Positions 21,336-33,446 are shown, counted from the first letter of the stretch. The stretch: DNA of 64,000 bases from Petrolisthes cinctipes (GCA_033782935.1 JAWQEG010001223.1:22501-86500); one strand, 5' to 3'. Notes: generated by a model from the letters alone, not told the origin. Program-made: numbers and translations.

Positions 21336-21641
21336 GTACAGCCACAATCAAATAACCACCAACACTTTCCTTCCATCGTGCAAATAAATCGGTCTCAAAT
21401 CAAAATATAATCATACAACATTTTACGTCAACTCAACCCCCTCAATTATTATTATGAGGTGCTGCAAAATCATACACGTGTTGTTCTTTATTACCAAGAT
21501 ATTTACTATAATGGAAGGAAAGTGTCGGTGGATATTATTATTATGAGGTGCTGCAAAATCATACACGTGTTGTTCTGTATTACCTAGATATTTACTACAA
21601 AGGAAGGAAAGTGTCACTGGATATTTGATTGTGGCTGTACA
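21336..21641. mobile_element. Family F foldback element with internal duplication
   Basis: Left terminus GTACAGCCACAATCAAATAA, right terminus GATTGTGGCTGTAC. Subterminal ACACTTTCCTTCC and GGAAGGAAAGTGT are also inverted. A ~100-bp centre (GAGGTGCTGCAAAATCATAC...) is present twice in tandem. A second copy is at 37438-37668. Confidence 0.8.
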
Positions 21642-21789
21642 TAGTGGGTTTCTTAAAATGATATGTTGGAGGAATGAGTAACCTTCCAGTCTGACACAAC
21701 ACAAGGAAATAATTATGTCCCTTTTAGTGTACAGTATGATAAACATCTACAAAGGAAATACACTTGGAAGTTAAATATAAGAATAATAA

Positions 21790-22120
21790 AGTATAAATAA
21801 ATCTGTAGTGAATGTATGTAACTTTGATCATAATTTATATTCAATTTTAATGTATGAAAAACATTTATTCCAATTGAGTGTAATTTTGAGGCAACTATCT
21901 CAGCGATGATTAATATAGATCAACCAAACATATTTAATTTTAATGATTTAAAAAACATATATTCCAAATAATTGAGTGTAATTTTGAGGTAACAATTTTA
22001 GCAAAGAATAATTTTGATCAATCAAACATATTCAATTTTAATGTACGAAAAAACATAACACTGTATATCCCAACTGAGTGTAAATTTGGGGTAACAATTT
22101 TAGCAAAGATAAACTTACCG
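21790..22120. repeat. Three-copy ~118-bp tandem repeat
   Basis: Repeating landmarks are AATTTTAATGTATGAAAAAC, GAGTGTAATTTTGAGG and TTGATCAATCAAACATATT, each seen three times at ~115-120-bp spacing. Confidence 0.75.
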
Positions 22121-22364
22121 CCATCTAATAACGAACCAACAAATGCCAAGCTTGAATGAGAATACCATGGTGCTGTTCTTGAATATAGACAAAGTTGAGG
22201 CCTGACATATTTTCCAACACCGTTTAAGAAGTAGCCTTGGGAGGGGAAGTAAGGGTTGTTGTATTAGTAAACGAAGGTAAAGGTTCTTCGTTGACTAATT
22301 CTCATCACAAAATAACAGGAACTAAGTGACAAGGAGCATTTACCTTGTTTAATAATACAATCTT

Positions 22365-22655
22365 GAGGGGATATTATTTTGTTGGTGAATTGGAAGGTGT
22401 CTGGTTCCTCCAATCTATGCCATGAAACAACACATGCCCTATTAATAATGTTGAGGTAATTTGTTTCCTGGCAGAGTTTGGAGGAATCAGTAGACCCCCA
22501 CAATTTACCACCAAGGGAATAATTATAGTTTTATCTGACAATGTGTTGGCTGTCTGTTCCTCCAAATGTTTCAAAAGACAAATGATCTTCATGTTAGATA
22601 ATGATGTGTTTTTTGTGACACACCTTGAAGGAATTGGTAACATTTAATTCTGTGA
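22365..22655. mobile_element. Two adjacent family E foldback elements
   Basis: Copy 1 (about 22365-22520) runs from TTTTGTTGGTGAATTGGAAG to TTTGGAGGAATCAGTAGACC and TTTACCACCAAGGG. Copy 2 (about 22520-22650) is shorter, with GGCTGTCTGTTCCTCCAAA and CCTTGAAGGAATTGG. Confidence 0.6.
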
Positions 22656-22904
22656 CATTTACAGCCCCTTCACTGACAGATTTTACTGGTTTGAATTTAT
22701 TAAGCTACAAATGAAATGGTCAATAATGGCTCTTACTTAAGGAAGTGTTTATTAATTTCCTATTGTCTGTGTGTGTGTGTGTGTGTGTGTCCATTGCTGA
22801 TTTGTTTATACATTTGTAGTTAAGGGAGAACATTGCATTAAAATCATCTTACCTGGACAATAGATCAATCTTGTGAACCCGTCATTAATTCTGTGGAACT
22901 TTGG

Positions 22905-23166
22905 ACTGTATACAAGAACATTGATGGTGTTAAGGGACCCTAGCTGTGATGTAGTCAGAATATTGGAGGTAAATAAGTCCTTCAAACATTGCCATGAAAC
23001 ACCATCTATATAGAAGAAGGTTGTTTCATGGCAGTCAGGAGGAATCAGTAGCCTTCAATTTTCATACACAATCACAGGGTCCTTAATGATGATGTGGTAA
23101 TGGTAAGATGACTCTGTTGTTTGTCCATGGAGTTGTTGTATTGGTAACACTATGAATGTTCTTAAA
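22905..23166. mobile_element. Family I element interrupted by a family A MITE
   Basis: The outer arms are ATACAAGAACATTGATGGTG (left) and ACACTATGAATGTTCTTAA (right). Between them sits a complete family A copy, 22930-23086, bounded by TTAAGGGACCCTAGC and CACAGGGTCCTTAA. The order shows family A inserted into the older family I element. Confidence 0.75.
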
Positions 23167-23218
23167 TACAGTCATTACAGTATAGTATTGTACAGTATCA
23201 TCATTCCAACTCAAAGAC

Positions 23219-23368
23219 TTAAGGGACCCTGTGATGTAGTAAAAAAAATTGGGAGATAAATGAGTCCTTCAAATATTGCCACGAAACACACACACCTAAA
23301 TGGAAGGATCTTTTTTCGTAGCATGGTCAGAGGCCTTCAATTTTTATACACCATTACAGGGTCCTTAA
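23219..23368. mobile_element. Family A foldback MITE
   Basis: TTAAGGGACCCTGTGATG to ATTACAGGGTCCTTAA, ~150 bp, with the GGAGGAATCA core partly deleted (GGTCAGAGGCCTTC). Confidence 0.82.
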
Positions 23369-23920
23369 TGGGTTCAGTAGAATAACCTGTCGTCCAGTAA
23401 GGATACTCTCCACTACATTGTTATAACATTGTGAATGGATGTGTACATTATTGGTGTGTGTGTGTGTGTGTATGTATGTGTTGTTTGAGGCAACAGGGAA
23501 GGTAGAATATAATGTCCTATTGTTGCACAACTTTAACAGTATAACATGTCAAATAATTATTATAGTCAAGTATTGGTTCAGGCATCTCGTAATTTGTGTT
23601 AGATAATATTGGCACAAAATTTAATCTGTATGGTAAACAAACGTGAAAAACCATGTGTACAATTATTGCTATGTTTACTGTACAGTATATTTGTATCAAC
23701 ACACATATATCTTCACCAGCAAACATTCTGACAAACTATAACAATGAAATAATTATATGGCAAGAAGGATACATGACCAACCATATTGAGTAACAAGAGC
23801 ATGTGTTAATATGTTATACAATGATTTATTAATATTATATAATGAAGATAATAGAGTTTTGACCGTGTGTTTAGTACCTTGAGGTGTGACATGATAATAA
23901 TGATCTTAGGAATCAATAGA
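23369..23920. other. Non-coding interval, nothing recognised
   Basis: AT-rich DNA with one short (GT)n at 23455-23482. No reading frame or element is recognised. Confidence 0.55.
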
Positions 23921-23926
23921 TGGTAT

Positions 23927-24187
23927 GCGGGAATAGGGTGACAGGCTTGGGGGGGGGGGGTGTTTAGGGGAGTGCGGGAGTAGGGGGCAGGCTTGGGGGG
24001 TGCAGGAGTAGGGGGACAGGCTTGAGGGGGGGTTAGGGGGTGCAGGAATAGGGGGACAGGCTTGGGGTGTGTAGAAAGCCTGTCCCATATTCCCGCACCC
24101 TCCTAACCCCTCCCCCCAAGCCTGTCCCCCTATTCCCGCACCCCCTAAACCCCCCCAAGTCTGTCCCCCTACTCCCGCACCCCCTTA
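23927..24187. mobile_element. Family D GC-rich foldback element
   Basis: GCGGGAATAGGGTGACAGGC on the left; CTACTCCCGCACCCCCTTAA on the right. Three GGGACAGGCTT blocks in the left arm and three AAGCCTGTCCC-like blocks in the right arm. The left TTAA terminus is eroded. Confidence 0.8.
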
Positions 24188-24404
24188 AAATTAAAGAGAA
24201 TATAAATCTTAATAATAAAAGGATATTATTATTATTATGTGTGTGTTTGGTGTACTAATACAATGATACCAATAGATAAAACAGTATAGCCAATGTCAAC
24301 ACTATGGATATTGTTGTTGTATATCACCACACGGACAACACTCTCTTTATCTTCATTATTAGCCTTCTTGTGTACAGATAACTGCAATGAAGTCACACTC
24401 AGGA

Positions 24405-24640
24405 GTCACAATAATAATAATGATAAAATAATAATAATAAAAAAATAATAATGAAATAATAAAAATAATGATAAAATAATAATAATAATAATAATGAAAT
24501 AATAAAAATAATAATAATAATGAAATAATAAAAATAATAATGAAATAATAATAATAATAATGAAATAATAAAAATAATAATAATAATGAAATAATAAAAA
24601 AAAATATATAATAATAATGAAATAATAAAAATACTAATAA
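24405..24640. repeat. AAT-rich microsatellite with periodic GAAATAATAAAA
   Basis: Runs of AAT triplets interspersed with TAATGAAATAATAAAAATA units. Apparent minus-strand frames (FIISLLLLF repeats) are repeat artefacts. Confidence 0.92.
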
Positions 24641-24903
24641 TATCCAAAGTGCTCCTGCCACTAATTCACTAACTAACTAACTAACTAACCAACACTCACA
24701 CCACATCATTACTTTATAAGAAGCACTGGAGCACAATCTACGAAATGCCTCCGGGTGTTGTTATTAAACTATTACTGTACTTGGGAGGAAAAGGATCTTG
24801 GAATGCTCACTTCATATTACAAAATAATGCGAACTGAACGATGAAGAGAACTTTTCCTTGAAGAAATAGTTTAATAATACCTCCTTCACTGTCCGCTGCC
24901 ACT

Positions 24904-24968
24904 ATGTGTGTGTGTGTGTGTGTGTGTGTATGTGAGGGGGTTTTTAATAGAGGGGATAAAAGTGTCTT

Positions 24969-25008
<40 letters not shown>

Positions 25009-25130
25009 ATGGAGGCTACTGATTCGTGTGTGTGTGTGTGTATGTGAGGGGGTTTTTAACAGAGGGGATAAAAGTGTCATTGGAGAGAGAGAGAGAGAGA
25101 GAGACAGAATGGAGACTACTGATTCCTTCT
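24904..25130. repeat. Two-copy ~112-bp duplication containing (GT)n and (GA)n
   Basis: Each unit is (GT)n-TATGTGAGGGGGTTTTTAA-AGAGGGGATAAAAGTGTC-(GA)n-GACAGAATGGAG.CTACTG; the first starts at 24904 and the second at about 25025. Confidence 0.85.
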
Positions 25131-25495
25131 CACTTAACAAAGCAACAGAACTGTATGACTGAGTATTGATATTTGGTGTGTTTTGTGAATGAGTTTGTAG
25201 GAATCAGTAGTCTACATTTCAGTTTGTTTACTTACATTTTAGCCCTCATAATAATAAGTGAGTTTACTGTCTGTGGGTGTGACTAATTTACTGAATGAAT
25301 AGCATTGTGAAGCATTAACTCAATAATAAACAACAACATTAGTAATTATTATTTGTGACAATGCTCAAATGTCTACCAATTATAAGATGATTATATATAT
25401 ACACTATATCACAAATTAATTAACAACAAACAGGACAGGAAAAAAATGTTATGTCATTATGAACTTATCTGATATTTAGCCAGATAACAAGTAGC
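25131..25495. other. Non-coding interval, nothing recognised
   Basis: AT-rich. It contains one GTTTGTAGGAATCAGTAG fragment (25189-25206) that resembles family E. No gene signal is seen. Confidence 0.55.
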
Positions 25496-25564
25496 TTAAG
25501 GAACCCTGTGTATAATGTAGTCAGAAAATTGGAGGTAAATGAGTCCTTCAAATATTGCCACAAA

Positions 25565-25615
<51 letters not shown>

Positions 25616-25963
25616 TACACACACATCTATATGGAAGGAAATAGTTTTGTGGCATGGTCAGGAGGAATCAGAAGCCACCAATTAATTCTCTTGGAGGTAA
25701 ACGAGTCCTTCAAATATTGCCACAAAACACACACACACACACACATACACACACACCTATATGGAAGGAAATAGTTTTGTGGCATGGTCAGGAGGAATCA
25801 GAAGCCACCAATTAATTCTCTTGGAGGTAAACGAGTCCTTCAAATATTGCCACAAAACACACACACACACATACACACATCTATATGGAAGGAAATAGTT
25901 TTGTGGGATGGTCAGGAGGAATCAGAAGCCTCCAATTCTCATACATGATCACAGGGTCCTTAA
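25496..25963. mobile_element. Family A MITE with threefold amplified centre
   Basis: The termini TTAAGGAACCCTGTG and GATCACAGGGTCCTTAA bracket three direct copies (about 25530, 25692 and 25823) of the interior: TTGGAGGTAAA.GAGTCCTTC, GCCACAAAAC, (CA)n, TATATGGAAGGAAATAG, GTCAGGAGGAATCAGAAGCC. Confidence 0.88.
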
Positions 25964-26095
25964 CTCCTAACATACCAGCTTATTGTTATTTGCAAATGCC
26001 ATGGGAAAAAATTACTAATGATCATTATTATTATATTGACTTTATAAGGTACAATGAACAACACTTCCACTTGGTACAGATTAGTTAGTTAAGTC

Positions 26096-26280
26096 CCTGT
26101 ACACGAGAGGCAAAAGACGGTGGGCAGACACTGTTACCAATTTTGTGGGTAGGTGTCTGGTACAAGTGGCCAATGGTTACCGGGGACTGTTTGATATGGT
26201 AACACTTGTAAAAAGCTAAATAATTGCACTGTGTTTGCCGTGCCTGCCGTCTGTTTGTCTCTCATGTGGAAGGGGCTTAT
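26096..26280. mobile_element. Degenerate foldback sequence
   Basis: The left arm ACACGAGAGGCAAAAGACGG and TGGGCAGAC pair with the right arm GCCTGCCGTCTGTTTGTCTC, spaced by about 100 bp. No other copy is seen in the window. Confidence 0.45.
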
Positions 26281-26479
26281 ATACAGTGTTACCAATTCCT
26301 CTCCTATGATGGTATACACTAATAATAATGAGGTATATATAATAAAGTCTGGTAATCCTTTTATTGTACTATAGGTCATTTAAAGGACTGTATGTATGTA
26401 TACCTAGTTTAAGGAGATGTATGTATGTAACACCTGGAAATTCTCTACACCTTGGCTTACCATAGGTTGCAAATGCATA

Positions 26480-26965
26480 ATTGACTATTATTATTTATTT
26501 ATATTATTCTATTTAGTTAACTGTATTTCATTAGTATTATTATTTTTTTTTTTTCCATCCCATCCCTTTCTGTTTATCTACAAATTACCATTATTATTTA
26601 TTTATATTATTCTATTTAGTTATTTCATTAGTATTATTATTACTACTTATTTATATTCTATTATTATTATTACTTATTTATATTCCATTTAGTTATTTAA
26701 TTATTATTATTATTTATTTATATTATTCTATTTAGGTATTTCATTATTATTATTGTTATTATTATTTATTTATATTATTCTATTTAGGTATTTCATTATT
26801 ATTATTATTATTATTTATTTATATTATTCTATTTAGGTATTTCATTATTATTATTGTTATTATTATTTATTTATATTATTCTATTTAGGTATTTCATTAT
26901 TATTATTGTTATTATTTATTTATATTATTCTATTTAGGTATTTCATTATTATTATTTTTTTTTTT
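26480..26965. repeat. ~62-bp AT-rich minisatellite
   Basis: About eight units of TATTCTATTTAGGTATTTC + ATTATTATTATTGTTATTATTATTTATTTATAT-like filler, the later ones very homogeneous. Confidence 0.88.
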
Positions 26966-27019
26966 TTCCCTGTTTATTCACAACACAGAGATACAAGTTA
27001 AGGAAAATTATGACGTTTC

Positions 27020-27350
27020 GCGTGTTACAAATCCATCTCATAATCCCCATCCTCTCCTAAAACTATATCCCTTGACAACTCATAAATCCCTCCCAACTCG
27101 ACATGTTATCAATCTCTGTTATAATCTCCTTTCTAAATCCTTCCGATCTGTTATAATCTCCTTTCTAAATCCTTCCCAACTGCACATGTTATCATTCTGT
27201 TATAATCCCCTTTCAATCCCTTGCCAACTCGGAAATCCCTGCCAACTGCACACGTTCTCAATCTGTGTTATAATCCCTAATCAATCCTAAATTAATCCCT
27301 TGTTATAATCTGTTATAATCCCCTATCAGTCTTAATTTAATCCCTTGGTA
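27020..27350. repeat. Degenerate TCTGTTATAATC minisatellite
   Basis: Irregular repeats of CTGTTATAATCTCCTTTC and CCTTGCCAACTCG, with CACATGTTATC interspersed. Confidence 0.65.
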
Positions 27351-28300
27351 ACCATGGTGTAAGCCAGTGTGTGTGTGAGAATACTTTCCAAGTGGTAACA
27401 GCTCCTTAGTTGTGAGTCAATCATTATAATAATAATAGTGTGTGTTTGAGTGGAAGTGTGTTTTGATTGTATCTGTATAATGGGTTGCTTGGGTGGCCTT
27501 TTTACCCCAGTAGATGGTAGGTAATGTAGGTAGCAACAATCCTGGATGTATTATTGTGGACAATAATTTCTTTCCACTCAGAGGTGACTTGTACAGATAT
27601 CTCACTATTGTTTTCATGTACTCCTATGATATGATTTTATTGCTTTCATTTGTGTGTGAGTGTTTGCTAGAAGTTAGAACTGCTTCTTGATTTATTTATA
27701 AGAAAAATATACAGCTCACTATTAGAGAAAGGCAGTCAAATGGTTACTAACTAAAGTCACTCCTATGTGGAAAGAAACTTTAGTTCACAATAGTACAGTT
27801 GACTTCAGGAATTCCTACACAGAACACTGGTTAAAAGGGGTTGTCATTATTCTGCACATACTGTAAGGATAATTCACCTGACTCATTCAAATATTAGCCA
27901 ATTAACATTACTAGGAAATTTTGGTATTAGGAAATTAATGTAGTCAATTTTCTTTTTGTTACAAAGCCTTGATGTGACAGTGGTGTATATGAATTCCTGA
28001 GGTGGACTGTACAGGCTTTGTCTGGGTCTAGTTTTTTATGGGATGGGGACAACAGGGGCTGTTAACTGTCGGCTATTGATATTTTTGTTAGGTCTTTAAT
28101 TGTACATTATTATAAATCATTACAGGAAACAATTTTTGGGTAACGTTTTGGTAATGATATTCACACATTTGTGAATGTATAAATGTTTGATGAAATCCAT
28201 TAAATTTTTAAAAAGCAGCACTGGTATTTTGTGCTCATTTTGAAAGTTGTTGTGGAGCACCAACCTAACATGTTCAACTAAACACCGCACCTAAATTATA
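27351..28300. other. Non-coding interval, nothing recognised
   Basis: About 950 bp of mostly unique AT-rich DNA. There is no splice-bounded reading frame of coding-like composition, no element ends and no RNA gene that I can see. Confidence 0.5.
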
Positions 28301-28723
28301 TTAAGGGGGTAATAATAGATATATATTTTTTTTTATTTATTTTTTTTTTATTTTTTTTTTTTTTCTCTCTAAGCCTTGATTCCTCCAAAGTATGCCAGGC
28401 AGGAAACTGGACCAAGTTAACAAAACTAATGGTGGTGGAATAATTTGGTGTGAATGAGTTGCTGTACATTTACCACCAACACTGTACACACACACATACA
28501 ACACAATCCTTATCCCACCTGAGTCAAAGCCAGAGATCTGAAGCAGGTGGTTTCTGGATGACAGCCCACCCAAACCATCACCAGGCCACACACACAGTTC
28601 AAACCAATGAAGGCTTTGGGTGGGCTGTCGTCCAGAAACCACCTGCTTCAGATCTTTGGCTTTGACTCATGTGGACTAAGGATTGTGGTGTGTGTGTACA
28701 GTATATAATTATTACCCCCTTAA
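28301..28723. mobile_element. Family B element containing a nested family C element
   Basis: The outer termini are TTAAGGGGGTAATAATAG and ATTATTACCCCCTTAA. Inside lie family B motifs (GCCTTGATTCCTCCAAAG, TTTACCACCAACACTG) and, at 28496-28700, a complete family C foldback (ACAATCCTTATCCCACC ... ACTAAGGATTGTGGTGTG). Confidence 0.8.
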
Positions 28724-29400
28724 CACCATTTATAAATCTTTAATTAATAATACAAACACAATATGCATTTAGAGTTGCCTGTATTTACACTAATTCCAAC
28801 TTATACAGCAGATCAAGATTATAATTACTACTAGTATAGCACATTATTATTATTACTATTAATATTATTAATATTATATATAGGTATTATGCATCAATGG
28901 TACAATTGTTTGAGTTGTTGCATTAATTAACAGCATGGGTTAAAAAATTGCATGCAATATTGTTAGGATGGTTCTCCACTGTAGTTATAATGATGAAAAT
29001 AAATAAAGCACCTGGCTATTGTAACCATTGCAAATACTCATGAATAACCTGTACAATAGAATTATATATATATACATACATGGATAGCTACTCATCACCA
29101 CACCATAAAAACTAATTATAATATAGAGAAAATTACACAGGCAAAATTGATGCAAGTTTGAAAAAAAAAAAAAAAAAAAAAAAAAAATATTTATATATAC
29201 AATGGTGTTGACTGGCATGATACTTACTGAGAACTATTAATTATGAAAACTTTATTATCATATTTTCCAGGCTATTAATGAATGAGATGGTGGTATACTA
29301 TTGGTACAGTTGGCTACAGGAATTCCTACACAGGCTAACTAACCATCATAATAAAGTGAAGAAGTCATTATTGTGAAAGTATTGCAGTGAATGATGATAA
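28724..29400. other. Non-coding interval with poly-A tract
   Basis: A poly-A run lies at 29161-29187. Otherwise AT-rich sequence with no gene or element recognised. TACAGTTGGCTACAGG.ATTCC.ACACAGGC at 29306-29334 also occurs near 37670-37695, hinting at a further dispersed repeat. Confidence 0.5.
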
Positions 29401-29409
29401 AACAACAAA

Positions 29410-29411
29410 CC

Positions 29412-29450
<39 letters not shown>

Positions 29451-29655
29451 GTTGTGTTGCAGTTACATAGACTTATATTTATTATTCTGTGTGTTTTGAA
29501 GCCTTGTGTGTGTGTGTTGTGTTGTGTTGTGTGTGTTGTGTTGTGTGTGTGTGTGTGTGTGTGTGTTGTGTTGTGTTGTGTTGTGGTGTGTGTGTGTGTG
29601 TTGTTGTGTTGTGTTGTGTTGTGTGTTGTGTTGTGTTGTGTTGTGTGTATGAATT
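29410..29655. repeat. (TTA)n and (TG)n/TTGTG microsatellites
   Basis: (TTA)n at 29412-29450, then TGTGTTGTGT-type repeats at 29505-29650. Long frames through it are repetitive. Confidence 0.92.
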
Positions 29656-29669
29656 ACTGATGCTGACTG

Positions 29670-29802
29670 TACATTGGAGTGCCTTGATTCCTCCAAAGTA
29701 TGCTGCCAGGAAACGGGACTAGATTAACTGTTTTAAAAATAATGGTGGCTAATTGTTGCTTGGAATAGTTTGGAGGAATCAGTTGCTCCAAATTTACCAA
29801 AA
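29670..29802. mobile_element. Family B foldback element
   Basis: TACATTGGAGTGCCTTGATT on the left, GAATCAGTTGCTCCAAATTT on the right, with GGAAACGGGACTAGATTAAC between. It is followed directly by (CAA)n. Confidence 0.72.
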
Positions 29803-29821
29803 AAAACAACAACAACAACAG

Positions 29822-29883
<62 letters not shown>

Positions 29884-30200
29884 AATAAGAAGGAACAAGG
29901 AAAATACATGTAGAGGGAATGAGGGATAATATATAAAAGATGGAAATGAGAGAAAATAAAGGAAGGAAAATGGAAATAAAGGAGAAAAAAAAAGATGGAA
30001 ATGAAAGAATAAAGGAAGGAAAGTGGAAATAAAGGAGAAAAAAAAGATGGAAATGAAAGAATAAAGGAAGGGAAGTGGAAATAAAGGAAGGAAGAAGATG
30101 GGTAGAAGAGAGAATAAAGATAAGAATGAATAAAAGGGAATAAGAGACACAATAAAGATGGGAAAGAAGATAGAAAAATGGAGGAGAAAAGGACAAAGGG
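29822..30200. repeat. (GA)n tract followed by purine-rich minisatellite
   Basis: (AG)n to 29881, then units of AAAGATGGAAATGAAAGAAT and AAAGGAAGG.AAGTGGAAAT (about 55 bp, 3-4 copies). The + strand is almost pure purine. Confidence 0.85.
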
Positions 30201-30329
30201 TGATCGGAAGTGACAAAGTTCAGATGATATCTCTTTACTTAATTATAAAAGTTTTATAGATAAGGTGAACAAAAGAAAGATGTGTAAATATTCCCACGAT
30301 ATACACTTTGTACTTTATCACCATCCATG

Positions 30330-30590
<261 letters not shown>

Positions 30591-30689
30591 CAGGGTTCAA
30601 AGTTCTAAAGAGTGGGCGGATACAGGTTAAAAAAATCACAAACACACACACACACACACTCTCACACACACACACGTAATTAGTCTTTA

Positions 30690-30815
30690 AAGGGGTGGGT
30701 GGGTAAATCTGGAGCAACTGATTCCTCCAAACTATTCCAAGCAACAACAACAGGCCACCATTATTTTTGTTTCGTGGCATACTTTGGAGGAATCAAGTTA
30801 CTCCAATGTAAACAA
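30690..30815. mobile_element. Family B foldback element (reverse orientation)
   Basis: GTAAATCTGGAGCAACTGAT ... ACTTTGGAGGAATCAAGTTA and CTCCAATGTAAAC, the inverse of the 33.45-kb copy. Confidence 0.72.
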
Positions 30816-30884
30816 AAGTGATATTATTCTTACTTCATTAATTTGTCGGTCTGTGTGTGTGTGTCATGATAGCAGGTGTTTACA

Positions 30885-31600
30885 TTCTCACTGACCCCCC
30901 CCCCAACTCCACCCCCATCATTGTCATCCTCACCCTGACCCCCCCCAACTTACCCCCATCACTGTCATTCTCACCCTGACCCTCTACCCTCGCCCTGACC
31001 CCCCCACCCCACCCTCATCATTGTCATCCTCACCCTGACCCCCTTAACTTACCCTCATCACTGTCATTCTCACCCTGACCCCCCCAACCCCACCCCCATC
31101 ATTGTCATCCTCACCCTGACCACCCCAACCCCACCCCCATCATTGTCATCCTCACCCTGACCACCCCAACCCCACCCCCATCATTGTCATCCTCACCCTG
31201 ACCCCCCCCAACCCCACCCCCATCATTGTCATTCTCACCCTGACCCCCCCAACCCCACCCCCATCACTGTCATCCTCACCCTGACCCCCCCAACCCCACC
31301 CCCATCACTGTCATTCTCACCCTGACCCCCCCAACCCCACCCCCATCACTGTCATCCTCACCCTGACCCCCCCAACCCCACCCCCATCACTGTCATCCTC
31401 ACCCTGACCCCCACAACCCCACCCCCATCACTGTCATCCTCACCCTGACCCCCCCAACCCCACCCCCATCACTGTCATTCTCACCCTGACCCCCCCCAAC
31501 CCCACCCCCCATCACTGTCATTCTCACCCTGACCCTCTACCCCCGCCCCCATCACTGTCACCCCCACCCTGACCCCCTCAACTCACCCCCACCCCTCTCT
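30885..31600. repeat. ~41-bp C-rich minisatellite upstream of LARP6
   Basis: About 17 units of ACCCCCATCACTGTCATCCT + CACCCTGACCCCCCCAACCC (41 bp, for example CATCAC at 31262 and 31303). It ends ~135 bp before the LARP6 start codon. The same repeat recurs downstream at 36145-36480. Confidence 0.95.
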
Positions 31601-31735
31601 TTGTCTCCCCCACCACCTTAGTCATTAATGGGATTATGTGTGTGTGTACGTACATAGGTTGGGGGTGTAGGTGTGGGTATATGTAGTGAGGAAGAGAACA
31701 CCTCACACACAGACTCTCGTAAGGCTTCGTTCGTG

Positions 31736-33283
31736 ATGGCACCCACCACTAAGGACTGTGTAGTGAGGCCAGTACAGCAGGTGTGGTCCAATACACAACG
31801 TGACGTGGTTCATACTCCTTCACCAACCAATACACCACCACCACCACAACAACAACGCCATCAACAACAGCACCACCAACAACAACCACAACTACAACAA
31901 CACCATCAACAACAACCACAACAACGCCATCACCAACAACAACACCGCCATCACCATCATCAACAACAACATCACCACCACCAACACCAACACCAACCAA
32001 ACCTTGAGCAGCGTTCCTGGCGTCGTGGTGGTGGTAGTAGTAGGAGTAGTAGTGTCTCCACAATGTCTGATGCCGATACTGAGAGCAATTCCGGCAACAA
32101 AAAATATTGTTGGCGGCGCCACGCATCGGTCACGTCTTCAGAGAGTGACGGTCCACGCATTGTAGTACAGACCACCAGTGAAGATGAAGAGAATGATGAT
32201 ATTACACTACAAATTGTGACGTTGTCGAAGGCTATAGCACCTTCAGAATCAGCCACTACTACAGATATGGGGTCAGATTGTACCAGTGAAGGTTGTGATG
32301 ATTGTCTGACGGGGGAGGCGCCTGTGGAAGTCACCCCTGAGTTGGCAACAAATCTATTGAGTCAGGTGGAGGAGTACCTGAGTGATGAAGGTCTAACCAA
32401 GGATCTGTTCCTCCTTAAACACGTCAAACGACATCGTGACGGCTTCGTGTCTCTCAAATTACTGTCAGGATACAAGAAGGTGAAGAAGTTGTCAAGGGAC
32501 TGGCGTGTGTTGTCCCTCGCCCTACACTCTTCTCAACACCTTGAACTTAACGACACAGCCACTAAAGTCCGTAGACGCAAACCATTGCCATATACACTGT
32601 TATATGATGCCCCAGCCTCCCGTTCCTTAGTGGCTACTAACATACCACCACAACACGCCACTATGGCCTACCTCGCCTCACTCTTCGGTAACTATGGTCC
32701 TGTGGCTTCCCTTCAGGTGGTAAGGCCGCGTCCAGATGGTAATGTTCCCCCAGCCCTTCAACGCCTGGCTAGTCGTCTACCTGAACTGTCAACTACTCAA
32801 TGTGCTGTAGTGGAATATGAGGATGTATGGGGAGCAGCACGAGCCTTACATCACATGTCTTCATCATCACCTATAACACTACATGTCCTTAGACGCTCAC
32901 GACGACCCTCACACTCCTCCAGTCGAACATCACCCACACCAACATCTACACCCAGAGGCCGTGGTGGGTGGTACGAGCACGGTGTTCCTCCTGAAGAACT
33001 ACGACAACGACTGAAGGGAACACGATCCAGACAACGAGAACACCTTTACCACCAGACGGAATCAAGTGCCTCTGAGAGTGACGGTTCTTCCTACATGTAC
33101 TCGTGTCGTCGCAGCTCCTACCAGTTCAACCCCAGAGCCTTACCCAAACACCTCCTGCCTCCACGTACCACCTCCTCTACCCCTGCCTCCCCCCGCGCCC
33201 CCCGCCGCAATGACAGCACTCCCATCGTGAGAGACCCCCGTGGCCCAGACGGTACTCGTGGTTTCTCCAGAGTACGGTCCTAG
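31736..33283 (+). CDS. LARP6: La-related protein 6 (LARP6) homologue
   Basis: LARP6 proteins bind structured mRNA (vertebrate LARP6 binds the collagen mRNA 5' stem-loop) through a La module. A single uninterrupted 515-residue frame is seen. Residues 1-90 are Gln/His/Pro-rich (CAN-codon repeat), and 95-200 are acidic/Ser-rich. A La motif at about 201-282 includes QVEEYLSDEGLTKDLFLLKH and SGYKKVKKLSRDW. An RRM at about 297-387 follows (SLVATNIPPQHATM, LFGNYGPVASLQVV, QCAVVEYEDV). A basic/Ser-rich tail ends in an SUZ-C-like RGPDGTRGF motif (residues 502-510). The order La-RRM-SUZ-C is diagnostic of LARP6. ATG 31736 is the first ATG after the in-frame TAG at 31655. An AG at about 31686 suggests a non-coding upstream exon. 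No intron is seen in the coding part. Confidence 0.93.
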   Translation: MAPTTKDCVVRPVQQVWSNTQRDVVHTPSPTNTPPPPQQQRHQQQHHQQQPQLQQHHQQQPQQRHHQQQHRHHHHQQQHHHHQHQHQPNLEQRSWRRGGGSSRSSSVSTMSDADTESNSGNKKYCWRRHASVTSSESDGPRIVVQTTSEDEENDDITLQIVTLSKAIAPSESATTTDMGSDCTSEGCDDCLTGEAPVEVTPELATNLLSQVEEYLSDEGLTKDLFLLKHVKRHRDGFVSLKLLSGYKKVKKLSRDWRVLSLALHSSQHLELNDTATKVRRRKPLPYTLLYDAPASRSLVATNIPPQHATMAYLASLFGNYGPVASLQVVRPRPDGNVPPALQRLASRLPELSTTQCAVVEYEDVWGAARALHHMSSSSPITLHVLRRSRRPSHSSSRTSPTPTSTPRGRGGWYEHGVPPEELRQRLKGTRSRQREHLYHQTESSASESDGSSYMYSCRRSSYQFNPRALPKHLLPPRTTSSTPASPRAPRRNDSTPIVRDPRGPDGTRGFSRVRS

Positions 33284-33446
33284 TCTGGGGTTTGTTTATT
33301 TGTTGTCAATATGTATCTATATTTACGCCTCACACTCTCACTACTTTTCTCACACCCTAATGAAGTTCCTGTGTTCTCCTTCTTTCCCTAGCTCTCCTAC
33401 ACTCACTTCTGTAATCTGGCGAAAATGTGCCAACTTCCTCATTTAA

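Noticed and set aside
29654..30216. 180-residue minus-strand frame with FPSFILSFPSF repeats
   Set aside because: It reads across a family B element, a (GA)n tract and purine minisatellite; no domain or splice support.
31673..31735. Upstream extension of LARP6 from a GTG codon
   Set aside because: GTG starts are not used in ordinary animal nuclear genes; the first ATG is 31736 and the segment crosses a likely splice acceptor.
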